Source: Dicaeum eximium
Taxonomy: Eukaryota > Chordata > Aves > Passeriformes > Dicaeidae
Reading direction: 5' to 3'
DNA length: 64,000 bases
Assembly (NCBI GenBank): GCA_013396995.1
Contig: VWZP01005665.1
Coordinates: forward strand, 107,267-171,266
Shown piece by piece: positions 51,601 through 57,500 of the stretch; within the stretch, counting starts at the first letter, position 1; every line of letters starts with the position of its first letter. Under the pieces are notes generated by a model. That model was not told the origin of the DNA. It made no database searches and worked only from the letters and a program-made list of their open reading frames with translations. The position numbers and the translations under genes are program-made.

Positions 51601-54002
51601 CCTCGCACCCCCTCAAGAGCTTCGCCGTGCCCGCCGTGCCCCCCACTGGGGGCCCCTTCGACCCTGCTCTGCCCAGCACCCCCCTGCTGACACAGCAAGG
51701 TGAGGGAGCAAATGGCCAGAGGATGGGGATTTCAGGAACAAAGGGAGGGCAGAGTTGGGCATCAAAGGAAATACAGCAAAGGCCAGGGTCAGGTTTGTTG
51801 GTATCATTTTCTGTACATAGATAAGACAATTCAAATCCAACGCTCCATAATTGAAGTGTTCCTATTCTCCTGATAGAATCCTTTTCCTTCATTAAATCAT
51901 CCCAGACTCCTTTGGGTTGAGAGGGAGCTTTAAAGCCCATCCAGTCCCACCCCCTGCCATGGGCAGGAACACCTTTCACTAGCCCAGGCTGCTCCAAGTT
52001 CTATCCAGGCTGAACTTGGACACTGCCAGGGATCCAGGGGCAGTCACAGCCACTCTGGGCACCCTGTGCCAGGGCCTGCCCACCCTCACAGACAGGAATT
52101 CCTTCCCAATACCCCATCTAACCCTGGCAGTGGAAGCCATTCCCCCTGTCCTTACTCTGCTCCTTCCAGGAGCTTCCTGAGCCTGAGCAGACCCAGCGAC
52201 CTGACCCTGACCATGTCCCAAACTCTCCACAGCTCCTGGCCACCCCATCCACGCGGTGAAGACGGCGTCCATCGGCACCTTGGGCAGGACTCGGCCGCCC
52301 ATGCCCGTGGTGGTGCCCAGCGCCCCCGAGGTGCAGGAGACCACGCGGATGCTGGAGGACTCGGAGAGCGTAGGTACCCCTGCCTGGGCTGGCAGGGCTG
52401 GCAGGGCTGCCCGAGAGCTCTGGGCACATCCTGCATGGCACAGGCACAGGGCAGCGAGGCTCTGCGCTCCCACGGCTCGCTGCCGGAATCCACACGGAGA
52501 CAGGGGCAGCACCTGCTGCAGGGGGGCTGCTGCTGCATCCTGCAGAGCATTCTCAGTGCCATTGTCATTCCCCAGTGCTGCAGAGCATTCCCAGTGCCAT
52601 TGTCATTCCCCAGTGCTGCAGAGCATTCCCAGTGCCATTCCTGAGCTCTGCAGAGCGTTCCCACTGTCATTGCACACGGAACATTTGACGTTATTGTCAG
52701 TGTGTTCCAAGCCATCACCCCAAATACGTTTGTAAATTATTACAGGAAAGTTTCCTGACTTCTGCGAAGGGTGCAGTCAGTTGTTGGGCAGCTTTGGAAG
52801 CAGCTTTTAAGGAATGTTTTGGAAGAGCTGTTTTCCTTTCAAATTGCAAGCCAAGGAGTTGGTCCTGTGGCCATTATGTCACCTGTCAATATGCAGATAT
52901 TTGCTGCTGCAGCACTGCTACAGGAAATGCTCACTTGGAATTTATTTTTCTTTTTTCCCCTCATTATCCTTTTGTCACATGTTTTTTACTCTCCTGATTT
53001 TATTTCTGTGTATGCCAGTCTGGAAACTTGATCTTGGTGCCCTTTTGTGCTTCTGTCACTCCTCCTTTATTCATTTTGCTTGGTCAGTACCAAACCCATA
53101 TGCCTCAACTAGTTTGTAATATTTAAATAGAGCCATTAATACCTTTTTTCATTAATTTATTAGTGCAAGGTACAGTCAGCACAAAGAAACAGCTTAAATT
53201 AAATTACTGGTTCAACTATGAGTCTTAAATTGTAAATTACAAGTTGAAATATGAGGTTCAGGGCTGGGTAGTGATTTGAATGAATTCTGGGTTTTTAGGA
53301 GAACCTGTAGGAATGAGTTTAAGGAATGAGTTTACTCCCAGCTGCTGCTCTTTATCCCAGTCAGGAGCTGGCAGATGATGTGTTGGGCAGAGGACTGGGA
53401 TGACTTTGCTGTACGGTGCAGAGGTTTGGTAAACTGGAAGTTGTTTCCAGTTGAAATGGAGGAGGTTTGTGTATGAGAACAGGTCAGGGCTGGAAACTGC
53501 TCAGAACTGGGAAGGACTTGGTCAGGAAGGGTTTGGAGATGAGCCAGACCATGGTGTCTGTCCACAGTGGTGACAGAAATGAGACAGCTGAACCTCATGT
53601 GTGGGTTTAGCAACTATCCTGATCCCAAAAAAAAACAGCTTTGCTGAGGTGCTTCCTTGGACCTTTTTTCCTGTTAAACTGAGAAGCTCCTTCTCAACTT
53701 CCTGCTTTGCTTCAAAGGCAGGGATTGACACAGAGCTCTGAACCACAACTGCCCCAACTTGGAAAAGAGGGATCTTTCATGCTATTAATTGGTGTAATGG
53801 CTGATAAATCCACTTGTGCTCATTGCTGAGTCGGGGCTGGGACCTGCCCCAGGGAGTGCCCATCCCTGGGTCCCTGCTGGGCCCAGCACTGAGGGAGTGC
53901 CCCTTTCCCTGTCTGCAGAGCTACGAGCCGGATGAGCTGACCAAAGAAATGGCCCACCTGGAAGGACTGATGAAGGACCTCAATGCCATCACCACGGCGT
54001 GA
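15405..54002 (+). CDS. NEO1: Neogenin (NEO1), 3' two thirds, 22 exons joined
   Basis: Neogenin is a single-pass membrane receptor of the DCC family. It binds netrins and repulsive guidance molecules (RGMs), and through RGMs takes part in BMP signalling, axon guidance, cell adhesion and iron regulation. Joined exons are 15405-15624, 20010-20164, 20641-20789, 21710-21848, 25409-25458, 25861-26005, 27743-27853, 30511-30705, 31279-31374, 32392-32615, 35855-35993, 38548-38655, 40910-41104, 41706-41738, 45262-45330, 45976-46123, 47637-47875, 48383-48475, 50298-50456, 51463-51699, 52233-52369 and 53919-54002. They give 1041 residues and a TGA stop. Six FN3 domains (about residues 29-640), a membrane helix (about 693-716) and a tail ending in NAITTA are visible. 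Stretches such as [15 protein letters not shown] separate it from the paralogue DCC. Domain boundaries fall on phase-1 introns. The four Ig domains and the start codon lie upstream of the window. Residue numbers here count from the first residue completed by E1. Confidence 0.97.
15715..15736. repeat. (CCCT)n simple repeat
   Basis: A short run of CCCT units lies 90 bases after the E1 donor. Confidence 0.9.
16430..16490 (+). repeat. CR1 3' fragment, sense
   Basis: The piece containing 'ctccaggccaagctggatgt' and 'cttggagcaccctgggatag' matches the CR1 3' region. It is separated by about 170 bases from the longer CR1 copy that follows. That copy contains the same segment again, so these are two insertions rather than one. 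Confidence 0.7.
16661..17174 (+). repeat. CR1 LINE, about 510 bp of the 3' region, sense
   Basis: The CR1 landmarks occur in order: 'caggtgagaccccacctgca', 'gagatgctctgagggctgga', 'ctggacaggagaaggctcca', 'gagggtgggcaggccctggc', 'agcagctgtggctgcccctg', 'ccaggttggacagggcttgg' and 'gtgtccctgcccatggcagg'. It ends in a degraded ATTC-type terminus near 17174. It is the longest and best preserved CR1 copy in the window and creates several spurious ORFs on both strands. Confidence 0.93.
18403..18445. repeat. 22-bp direct duplication
   Basis: The segment 'cagcacttcttaaaggaag' occurs at 18403 and again at 18425, a perfect two-copy tandem repeat. It looks like a local slippage duplication. Confidence 0.85.
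20010..20164 (+). CDS. NEO1: NEO1 E2: second half of FN3-1
   Basis: This covers residues 74-126. The first base completes the Arg codon split with E1. The exon encodes [11 protein letters not shown] and then the F/G strands of FN3-1 with [17 protein letters not shown], ending VATQPE. ENTS carries a possible N-glycosylation site (N-T-S). The acceptor is CCCAAAG and the donor is GTGAGC. The exon ends in phase 1, at a domain boundary. Confidence 0.97.
20165..20640 (+). other. NEO1: NEO1 intron E2-E3
   Basis: This is a 476-bp intron without a recognised repeat. It ends in a good acceptor (cccccttgtgttgcag). Confidence 0.9.
20641..20789 (+). CDS. NEO1: NEO1 E3: first half of FN3-2
   Basis: This covers residues 126-175: [13 protein letters not shown], the conserved Trp in VTVTWETP, and [24 protein letters not shown] is typical of neogenin. 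The exon ends in phase 0 before GTACAG. Confidence 0.97.
20790..21709 (+). other. NEO1: NEO1 intron E3-E4
   Basis: This is a 920-bp, mostly AT-rich intron. No repeat or extra exon was recognised. The acceptor before E4 is purine-rich (tcgttggggacag) with a poor pyrimidine tract, so E4 probably relies on exonic signals for recognition. Confidence 0.85.
21710..21848 (+). CDS. NEO1: NEO1 E4: second half of FN3-2
   Basis: This covers residues 176-222: [17 protein letters not shown], then [17 protein letters not shown] and VVVRTLSD, closing FN3-2. It ends in phase 1 before GTAAAG. CpG-rich codons stand out from the AT-rich flanks. Confidence 0.97.
21849..25408 (+). other. NEO1: NEO1 intron E4-E5
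   Basis: This 3.6-kb intron contains one CR1 fragment (24272-24440). The rest, including a C/T-rich stretch around 22680-23160, shows nothing I can identify. Confidence 0.85.
24272..24440 (+). repeat. CR1 LINE 3' fragment, sense
   Basis: It carries 'gagggtgggcaggccctggc', 'agaagctgtggctgcccctc', 'ggccagcttggatggggctt' and 'gtgtccctgcccatggcagg' in CR1 order. It lacks the terminal octamer repeat and is truncated at the 5' side. Confidence 0.88.
25409..25458 (+). CDS. NEO1: NEO1 E5: small exon at the start of FN3-3
   Basis: This is a 50-bp exon, residues 222-238: [17 protein letters not shown]. The acceptor is GTTTCCAG and the donor GTAAGA. It ends in phase 0. FN3-3 is the only FN3 domain here split over three exons (E5-E7). 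Reading on into the intron soon meets a stop. Confidence 0.96.
25459..25860 (+). other. NEO1: NEO1 intron E5-E6
   Basis: This is a 402-bp intron without a recognised repeat. It ends in a strong pyrimidine tract (ctgtgtgcctttcccag). Confidence 0.9.
25861..26005 (+). CDS. NEO1: NEO1 E6: middle of FN3-3
   Basis: This covers residues 239-287: [32 protein letters not shown], then [10 protein letters not shown]. It holds the conserved FN3 Trp. It ends in phase 1 before GTGAGC. Confidence 0.97.
26493..26620. repeat. 72-bp tandem duplication, nearly two copies
   Basis: The segment starting 'gggtgcctggctgtgtttag' at 26493 starts again at 26565. Both copies continue with matching cag-gacaggat and ggttcctgc parts. 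The copies differ at several bases. Confidence 0.85.
27586..27728. repeat. 26-bp tandem repeat next to the E7 acceptor
   Basis: The word 'gatggac' recurs at 27605, 27631, 27657, 27683 and 27709, an exact 26-base spacing. Two unit variants are mixed: one continues into 'ggggattgctggg', the other into 'gggaatggccaag'. The last unit runs without a break into the pyrimidine tract and AG of exon E7. Confidence 0.93.
27743..27853 (+). CDS. NEO1: NEO1 E7: end of FN3-3
   Basis: This covers residues 287-324: [19 protein letters not shown], then [21 protein letters not shown] is a possible N-glycosylation site. The acceptor is ccgtgtcctgcag, directly after a tandem repeat. The exon is phase 1 at both ends, so skipping it would keep the frame but break the domain. 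Confidence 0.97.
27854..30510 (+). other. NEO1: NEO1 intron E7-E8
   Basis: This is a 2.7-kb intron with no repeat family I recognise and no extra exon seen. It ends in a strong acceptor (tccctttttctgcag). Confidence 0.88.
30511..30705 (+). CDS. NEO1: NEO1 E8: first part of FN3-4
   Basis: This covers residues 324-389: [35 protein letters not shown], the GIGSPHAQT stretch and [11 protein letters not shown]. As I recall the mammalian protein, it is nearly identical. In the family this region contributes to netrin binding. It is phase 1 at both ends. Confidence 0.98.
30706..31278 (+). other. NEO1: NEO1 intron E8-E9
   Basis: This 573-bp intron contains a short CR1 terminus (31060-31142). Confidence 0.9.
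31060..31142 (+). repeat. CR1 LINE extreme 3' end, sense
   Basis: The sequence 'ggtgtccttgcccaggtacg', 'gggctttaaggtccaaccca' and 'gggattctgtgg' follows the CR1 3' terminus, including part of the terminal ATTCTGTG unit. Confidence 0.75.
31279..31374 (+). CDS. NEO1: NEO1 E9: end of FN3-4
   Basis: This covers residues 389-421: [19 protein letters not shown] and [12 protein letters not shown]. The acceptor is ttttcaccttcag and the donor GTGAGT. The exon is phase 1 at both ends and closes FN3-4. Confidence 0.98.
31375..32391 (+). other. NEO1: NEO1 intron E9-E10
   Basis: This is a 1.0-kb intron. No repeat was recognised. Confidence 0.9.
32392..32615 (+). CDS. NEO1: NEO1 E10: linker and first half of FN3-5
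   Basis: This covers residues 421-495. It opens with a linker ([19 protein letters not shown]) that is specific to neogenin, then [30 protein letters not shown] and [18 protein letters not shown]3-5 and FN3-6 form the RGM-binding part in mammals. The exon ends in phase 0 before GTACTG. Confidence 0.98.
32616..35854 (+). other. NEO1: NEO1 intron E10-E11
   Basis: This is a 3.2-kb intron. A 15-base word 'agctgtgcccattcc' is repeated in tandem near 34815-34846. No other repeat or exon was recognised. Confidence 0.87.
35855..35993 (+). CDS. NEO1: NEO1 E11: second half of FN3-5
   Basis: This covers residues 496-542: [18 protein letters not shown], then [18 protein letters not shown] and [11 protein letters not shown] is a possible N-glycosylation site. 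The acceptor is gtttccctttcag. It ends in phase 1 before GTACTC, at the domain boundary. Confidence 0.98.
35994..38547 (+). other. NEO1: NEO1 intron E11-E12
   Basis: This 2.6-kb intron contains a CR1 fragment (37893-38060). The AT-rich part at 36060-37200 has a short ORF with several Cys codons (36147-36359). It resembles nothing known and I treat it as chance. Confidence 0.87.
37893..38060 (+). repeat. CR1 LINE 3' end, sense
   Basis: In order: 'cagagcagctgtggctgccc', 'caaggccaggttggataggg', 'aggtgtccctgcccataaca', 'gggctttaaggtcccttccc' and 'accccaaaccattgcagg'. This is a well-preserved CR1 tail. Confidence 0.92.
38548..38655 (+). CDS. NEO1: NEO1 E12: first part of FN3-6
   Basis: This covers residues 542-578: [19 protein letters not shown], then [17 protein letters not shown]. 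The acceptor is gtttgtgtttcag. The donor GTGGGG is weak, while exon content is strongly conserved. The exon is phase 1 at both ends. Confidence 0.97.
39644..39873. repeat. 27-bp C-rich minisatellite, about 8-9 copies
   Basis: Units starting 'cagctcccctttcccaaacc' begin at 39644, 39671 and 39698, then continue with variants such as 'cattcccctttccc' and 'cagagcccatcccc' to about 39873. The - strand is made of closely spaced GGGG and GGG runs. The long - strand ORFs here (poly WGWGLGKG) are a product of the repeat. Confidence 0.95.
40130..40350. repeat. AT-rich, TA-step low-complexity tract
   Basis: About 220 bases consist mostly of A and T with repeated 'tatata', 'atataaata' and two copies of 'caagtatttattttatg'-like words. 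No coding potential was seen. Confidence 0.8.
40910..41104 (+). CDS. NEO1: NEO1 E13: second part of FN3-6
   Basis: This covers residues 578-643: [50 protein letters not shown] and VQFRTPK. As I recall the human protein, it is almost unchanged. It completes FN3-6. It ends in phase 1 before GTACCG. Confidence 0.98.
41105..41705 (+). other. NEO1: NEO1 intron E13-E14
   Basis: This 601-bp intron contains an antisense CR1 tail (41460-41578). It ends in a long pyrimidine tract (tgttttttcttccctgtgc) in front of the microexon. Confidence 0.9.
41460..41578 (-). repeat. CR1 LINE 3' end, antisense
   Basis: It starts 'catagaatcctatcacagaa', then 'gggttgagaggaaccttaca', 'atgggcagggacacctccac' and 'gctccaagccctgtccaggc'. 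The sequence is the reverse complement of a CR1 terminus. It ends 128 bases before microexon E14. Confidence 0.9.
41706..41738 (+). CDS. NEO1: NEO1 E14: 33-bp microexon in the extracellular stalk
   Basis: This covers residues 643-654: [11 protein letters not shown]. It is phase 1 at both ends, so its inclusion or skipping changes exactly 11 residues between FN3-6 and the membrane. The upstream pyrimidine tract is long and the donor is GTAAAT. In mammals this 11-residue segment is alternatively spliced. Confidence 0.94.
41739..45261 (+). other. NEO1: NEO1 intron E14-E15
   Basis: This 3.5-kb intron holds an ACATT microsatellite (44085-44107). I found no CR1 or other named element, and no additional exon. 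Confidence 0.86.
44085..44107. repeat. (ACATT)n microsatellite
   Basis: About four and a half tandem ACATT units. Confidence 0.95.
45262..45330 (+). CDS. NEO1: NEO1 E15: stalk exon
   Basis: This 69-bp exon covers residues 654-677: [19 protein letters not shown] and PPLG. It is a Gly/Ser/Pro-rich juxtamembrane stalk, phase 1 at both ends. In neogenin, shedding proteases act in the stalk near the membrane; I see no specific site. Confidence 0.95.
45331..45975 (+). other. NEO1: NEO1 intron E15-E16
   Basis: This is a 645-bp intron. No repeat was recognised. The acceptor is ctccccaaccctcccag. Confidence 0.9.
45976..46123 (+). CDS. NEO1: NEO1 E16: transmembrane exon
   Basis: This covers residues 677-726: [16 protein letters not shown], then the membrane helix [20 protein letters not shown] and AVFC, followed by the basic stop-transfer stretch [10 protein letters not shown]. 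The helix is about residues 693-716. After shedding, gamma-secretase cleaves neogenin within this helix (family knowledge). The exon ends in phase 2 before GTAACG. Confidence 0.97.
46124..47636 (+). other. NEO1: NEO1 intron E16-E17
   Basis: This is a 1.5-kb intron. No named repeat was recognised, though the segment 46740-46865 is GC-rich. Confidence 0.88.
47637..47875 (+). CDS. NEO1: NEO1 E17: cytoplasmic P1 region
   Basis: This covers residues 726-806: [20 protein letters not shown], then the P1 motif [20 protein letters not shown], then [15 protein letters not shown] and a stretch ending [11 protein letters not shown]1 is the segment conserved among DCC-family tails and used for association with downstream effectors. 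The donor GTGGGA is weak; reading past it adds four residues and then hits TAA at 47887-47889. Confidence 0.98.
47876..48382 (+). other. NEO1: NEO1 intron E17-E18
   Basis: This is a 507-bp intron. No repeat was recognised. Confidence 0.9.
48383..48475 (+). CDS. NEO1: NEO1 E18: cytoplasmic exon
   Basis: This covers residues 806-837: [20 protein letters not shown] and [11 protein letters not shown]. It is phase 1 at both ends with a strong donor (GTAAGT). SMSTL is shared with DCC. Confidence 0.97.
48476..50297 (+). other. NEO1: NEO1 intron E18-E19
   Basis: This 1.8-kb intron contains a TG microsatellite (50249-50265) 32 bases before the E19 acceptor and a GC-rich stretch at 49490-49760 without recognised content. 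Confidence 0.88.
50249..50265. repeat. (TG)n microsatellite near the E19 acceptor
   Basis: A run of about eight TG units ends about 32 bases upstream of alternative exon E19. In other genes, UG repeats near splice sites bind CELF or TDP-43 proteins; for this gene that is only a possibility. Confidence 0.9.
50298..50456 (+). CDS. NEO1: NEO1 E19: 53-residue alternative cytoplasmic exon
   Basis: This covers residues 837-890: [20 protein letters not shown], then [19 protein letters not shown] and SHSDRADST. It is His/Ser/Pro-rich. At 159 bp with phase 1 at both ends, it can be skipped without a frameshift. It matches the 53-residue cytoplasmic insert that is alternatively spliced in mammalian neogenin. 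Confidence 0.96.
50457..51462 (+). other. NEO1: NEO1 intron E19-E20
   Basis: This is a 1.0-kb intron. No named repeat was seen. The last 100 bases before E20 are GC- and CpG-rich, continuing into the exon. Confidence 0.88.
51463..51699 (+). CDS. NEO1: NEO1 E20: cytoplasmic P2 region, GC-rich
   Basis: This covers residues 890-969. It begins [14 protein letters not shown] and ends with [20 protein letters not shown], then [14 protein letters not shown], the conserved P2 part. Between these lies a Pro/Glu/Ala-rich segment (about [20 protein letters not shown]) with little in common with the Ser/Thr/Cys-rich mammalian segment as I recall it. The exon is very GC- and CpG-rich compared with its neighbours. 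It is phase 1 at both ends. Confidence 0.95.
51700..52232 (+). other. NEO1: NEO1 intron E20-E21
   Basis: This is a 533-bp intron, about half of it an antisense CR1 (51896-52175). Only about 60 bases separate that element from the E21 acceptor. Confidence 0.9.
51896..52175 (-). repeat. CR1 LINE 3' region, antisense, close to E21
   Basis: In order: 'cctttgggttgagagggagc', 'cccaccccctgccatgggca', 'aggctgctccaagttctatc', 'ggcaccctgtgccagggcct' and 'gcccaccctcacagacagga'. It is the reverse complement of CR1. Its pyrimidine-rich end contains an unused-looking acceptor (ctctgctccttccag, AG at 52168-52169). Confidence 0.92.
52233..52369 (+). CDS. NEO1: NEO1 E21: cytoplasmic exon before P3
   Basis: This covers residues 969-1014: [35 protein letters not shown] and [11 protein letters not shown]. 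It ends in phase 0. The donor GTAGGT is non-optimal; reading through would add VGTPAW and further residues. Confidence 0.97.
52370..53918 (+). other. NEO1: NEO1 intron E21-E22
   Basis: This 1.5-kb last intron contains a 38-bp tandem repeat (52542-52680). The rest is AT-rich with no recognised element. Confidence 0.88.
52542..52680. repeat. 38-bp tandem repeat, about 3.5 copies
   Basis: The word 'gcagagcatt' starts at 52542, 52580 and 52618 (spacing 38), and a shortened, mutated copy starts at 52650. Each unit continues 'cccagtgccattgtcattcc'. Confidence 0.92.
53919..54002 (+). CDS. NEO1: NEO1 E22: terminal coding exon with P3 motif
   Basis: This covers residues 1015-1041 and the stop: [19 protein letters not shown], then DLNAITTA, then TGA at 54000-54002. 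It is the P3 motif, an amphipathic helix used for receptor self-association and for binding signalling partners such as focal adhesion kinase in DCC-family receptors. The acceptor is ccctttccctgtctgcag. Confidence 0.98.
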
Positions 54003-56520
54003 CCGCCCCGCCGCGACTCCAAACCCGCCGCCAGTCTCGGACTCAGCCTTGGAACACAAGGAATTGTACAGAGGAAAAACTAAAGGAAAAAAAAAAAAGA
54101 GAGAAAAAAACAAACAAACCAGAACGAGGGACAGCACATGAGAGCAATGGAGGGAGGAGGAGAGGAAGCAGCCGGAGGTGACCAGAGTGTCACCCCTTGT
54201 CCTGCACGGAGCCACGCGGGATTCCAGCGGCCCCGGCAGGATGGGCCACGCCAGCCAGGCTGGGATCCAGCAGGACAAAAGCAAAGCAAAGTGGACTCGC
54301 CATTAGTTTTTTTCTGGTCAGGTTTTGTCTCAGTGGTGTGATTGCCCTGCCTTTTCAGTGTTGGACATTGGCATTTATGTACAATTTTATTTGTGTTTTT
54401 ATTTTATCTTTTTTTATAAAAAGGAAAAAAAATATTGTAATAAAAAAAAAAGGGAGAAACTGTTGTTTTCCACAGCCTAGGCTGAGGTTTGACTGCTTGT
54501 TCTATTGTGTATGAAAATTCATTGCCAGTGTGGGTTGTTCTGTTTTGTTTTTTATTCTGCGTATAATTACGTCCCCTTCTGGCAGTTAATCCATGGCCTT
54601 TTGGGATGCTGCACTGCTCTTTGTAAGCTTTTTTTATTATTTTTATATTATAATTATTAAAAGCCTGACTTTCTCCTCTCATCACTGTGAGATTCCCGGT
54701 CTGTTTGAATTGAGGTGTAATTGGAGAGCCTTGTTTGTCGCTTTTTGTGCAGTTTCAATATTTTGAGTGGGGGGAGAAGTAGCTGGGGGAGGGGAGGGGA
54801 TCCCGGGGAGGGTTCATGCCTGTTGTTTTCCTGTCTTTTTCTAGTGACTGGGAAGACTGAAGAACAAGGAAACATCTTCAGCTGTACTGTGTGTCTGGTC
54901 ACTGAGCGCAGGGAGAGTCTCCTTTAGGAACATTCAGAGAATTCCTCCTGGGAATTGGGGTTCTCCTGTCTAGGTGACCCTACAGGAAGCTTCTTTTGGC
55001 AGCTGTTTTGTTGTTGTTGCTTTAAAGATGGATCAGGAGCCTTGGAAGTGCAGAGTGAGAGCTCAGCAAGGCTGCAGGGCTGGGGCTGAGCCCCCTGGGC
55101 TCAGAGGACTTCAGGATCTTCCCATTTCCAACACCCCAGGAGATCCTGCCAGGAGAGTACTGAGTGTCCACAGGGCCCTGCAGCAGTGGCTCTGTCCCAG
55201 GCCATCCCAACAGGAATCCTGCTCTGAAGGACTCCTTGGACACAAAACAAGGCAAAAATGTATTTTTTTACACTTTGGAAACAATGTAAAAATAAACCCA
55301 GTATTGGTGATCCAGGTGCTGTTCACAGACCTGTCTGGAAAGGGAGGAGGGGGAACAGGGAGCTCCAGGGCAGGGAGGGAAGAGGGATTTTCCTTCTCTC
55401 TTTGTGTGCTTGCCTGGCTCTGTCCCTCTCTGCATAGAAAAAAATGGCTGGAGTTCAGTAAAATGAGAAATAAAAAAGAGAAACCCCAATCAGCTGCCAA
55501 TTAACTCCTGTGCAATTTCACCTCTGGGATAAAAGGAATCCCAAACTTCTGATGGTTCAGGGGCTGGGATTCAGGAAGCTCAGGCCCCTCTGTGCCTCTG
55601 CCAGGAGATTTCCACTGAAATGGCAAAATGAACTTTGCTTCTTTTGCTTCTCTTTATCCCCTAAACTGGAGCTGAAGCTCCCAGTCCTGTCACTGGGAGA
55701 GCCACAGAATCCCTGGGGAGAGCAGGGATTCAGGGTGGGGTCACTTCCTTTCTTTTCCTGGATTCTGTGTTGTCATTTCTGGGCCATTTCTTGCATTTAT
55801 TTATTATTGAGGGAGGGGAGGGAATTAAATAAATTGTAGCACCATGGGCCACCTGGATAATTAACATTTGGACTTTTAATCAGTACAATTCAGGGCAAAA
55901 TAAGCTACAGAACATGTATTTAAAGAATAAAACCCACCCCCTGGCCTAAAGGAGGGTGTGGACCTGTTCCTTTGCCTATTTTTTACCTATACCCAAAGAA
56001 ATGCCATCCTACACACACAGTATTCCCAGCTGGGGGCCTTTGTGAATATTCCTTATATAGAACACCATGAATGTTAATATTGTCATTGAATTTGGGGAGG
56101 GGGAATATTTTTAATGATAAAACAACTGTTCAAAGTTGGTTTTTTAAGGTTAAGCTGAAAAAAAAAAAAGAAAAAACATTTATTCAATTCAGTGTACAAT
56201 CTGTATTGCACTTTTTCACATTTTAATGCTACATTTTCTTACATATCCTGTGATTTTAACTTTGGAACATTGTGTATCCTTGTAGTGTCATAGTCCAGCT
56301 GTGCAGTAACAGCTTCCCTCAGACATTTGGGGAAAAGGAACAAACCAAACCTGTACATTGTTTTATGATTCTCATGTAGAAGAATTTCAAGGACTGCTGT
56401 AGATGTCGACCTTTCTGTACAATTTTTTTGCTTTTCTGTAGTATTTGCTGTATCCTCTATGGCTTTTTTTAATAACTTCATGTTTATTATTTTGTATTGG
56501 GTACCCAATACACTTTTTTT
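54003..56520 (+). other. NEO1: NEO1 3' UTR (end approximate)
   Basis: An AT-rich, open-frame-poor region follows the stop. AATAAA occurs at 54439, 55291, 55469, 55828 and 55926, and ATTAAA at 54656. The last AT-rich block with many 'tgtaca' and 'tgtat' words ends near a variant signal (AATACA, about 56507) followed by a T run. I place the distal end there because composition changes afterwards and a 2.5-kb 3' UTR fits the mammalian gene. The true end could be any of these signals. Confidence 0.6.
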
Positions 56521-57148
56521 AATCCAATCAACTCCTGGGCTGCTTGGAGAGTTTGTTTAATTATTCGTAGTCGGTACAGTGACCAGGTTTGGGGTTTTAC
56601 TTGCCCTTTTTTTCCTTGCTGTGGGTTGTGTTCTCTGAAGAAAGAACTGTTCTCCCTCCCTCAGGCTTTGTGCAGACACTGAACTTGGAACATTTTCCTG
56701 TCTCCCTAATTTGACGCTCCACAGTAAAAATTGCACCTTTTAATTAGCAAGCAGAGAAGGAAGGGCTTCAAATCAGTGGAAGTCCAAATAATAGCCTTAA
56801 TAAAGTGGGAAATAATGGAAAAATAATACCATACCTATGGGATATTGCACTTGCTGTATCTGGATAGTGAAGTGCAGTAGTTGATCTCCTTGTTGCCACC
56901 CCCGTGTGATTGCAGCCTCCCTGGGCACTCCTTCCTTCCCCTCGCACATCCCAGCTGGGAAGGGAATCTGCAATTCTCCCACAGGGATGGCCAGGGCAGC
57001 TCAGCTGTGTCAGAGCTTCAGTGGAGGTCAGGGGACAGAGCTGGGGAACATTTCCAGAGCAGATAAACCCTGCCCGGACCCACCGATTTCCAGCTCCGAG
57101 CCTGGGGGGCAGGAGCTGAGCTTTTCCAACCCTAACCAGCCTGGGATT

Positions 57149-57500
57149 CACATGGAATCACTGAGGTGGGAAAAGACCTCCCAGAGCTTTGAGCCAACCT
57201 GTGCCCAAACCCCACCTTGTTCCCAGCCCAGGGCACTGAGTACCATGTCCAGGGATTCCTTGGACATCTCCAGGGATGGGGACTCCCCTGGGTGGCCCCT
57301 TCCAATCCCTGACCACACTGTCCCGGAAGAAATTCCTCCTGATGTCCAAGCTGAGCCTCCCCTGGCACGGCTTGAGGACGTCTCCTCTTATCCAGTCCCT
57401 GTTCCCCTGGGAGCAGGGCCCGACCTCTCCAGCTGTCCCCTCCTGTCAGGGAGTTGTGCACAGCCACAAGGTCCCTGCTGAGCCTCCTTTGCTCCAGCCC
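57149..57500 (-). repeat. CR1 LINE, different subfamily, antisense
   Basis: It begins 'catggaatcactgaggtggg', 'aaaagacctcccagagcttt', continues 'cctgaccacactgtcccgga', 'agaaattcctcctgatgtcc' and 'acaaggtccctgctgagcct', and ends 'cctcctttgctccag'. This is the reverse complement of the CR1 type that has 'ggttggaaaagacctc' at its end, distinct from the other copies here. Confidence 0.9.
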
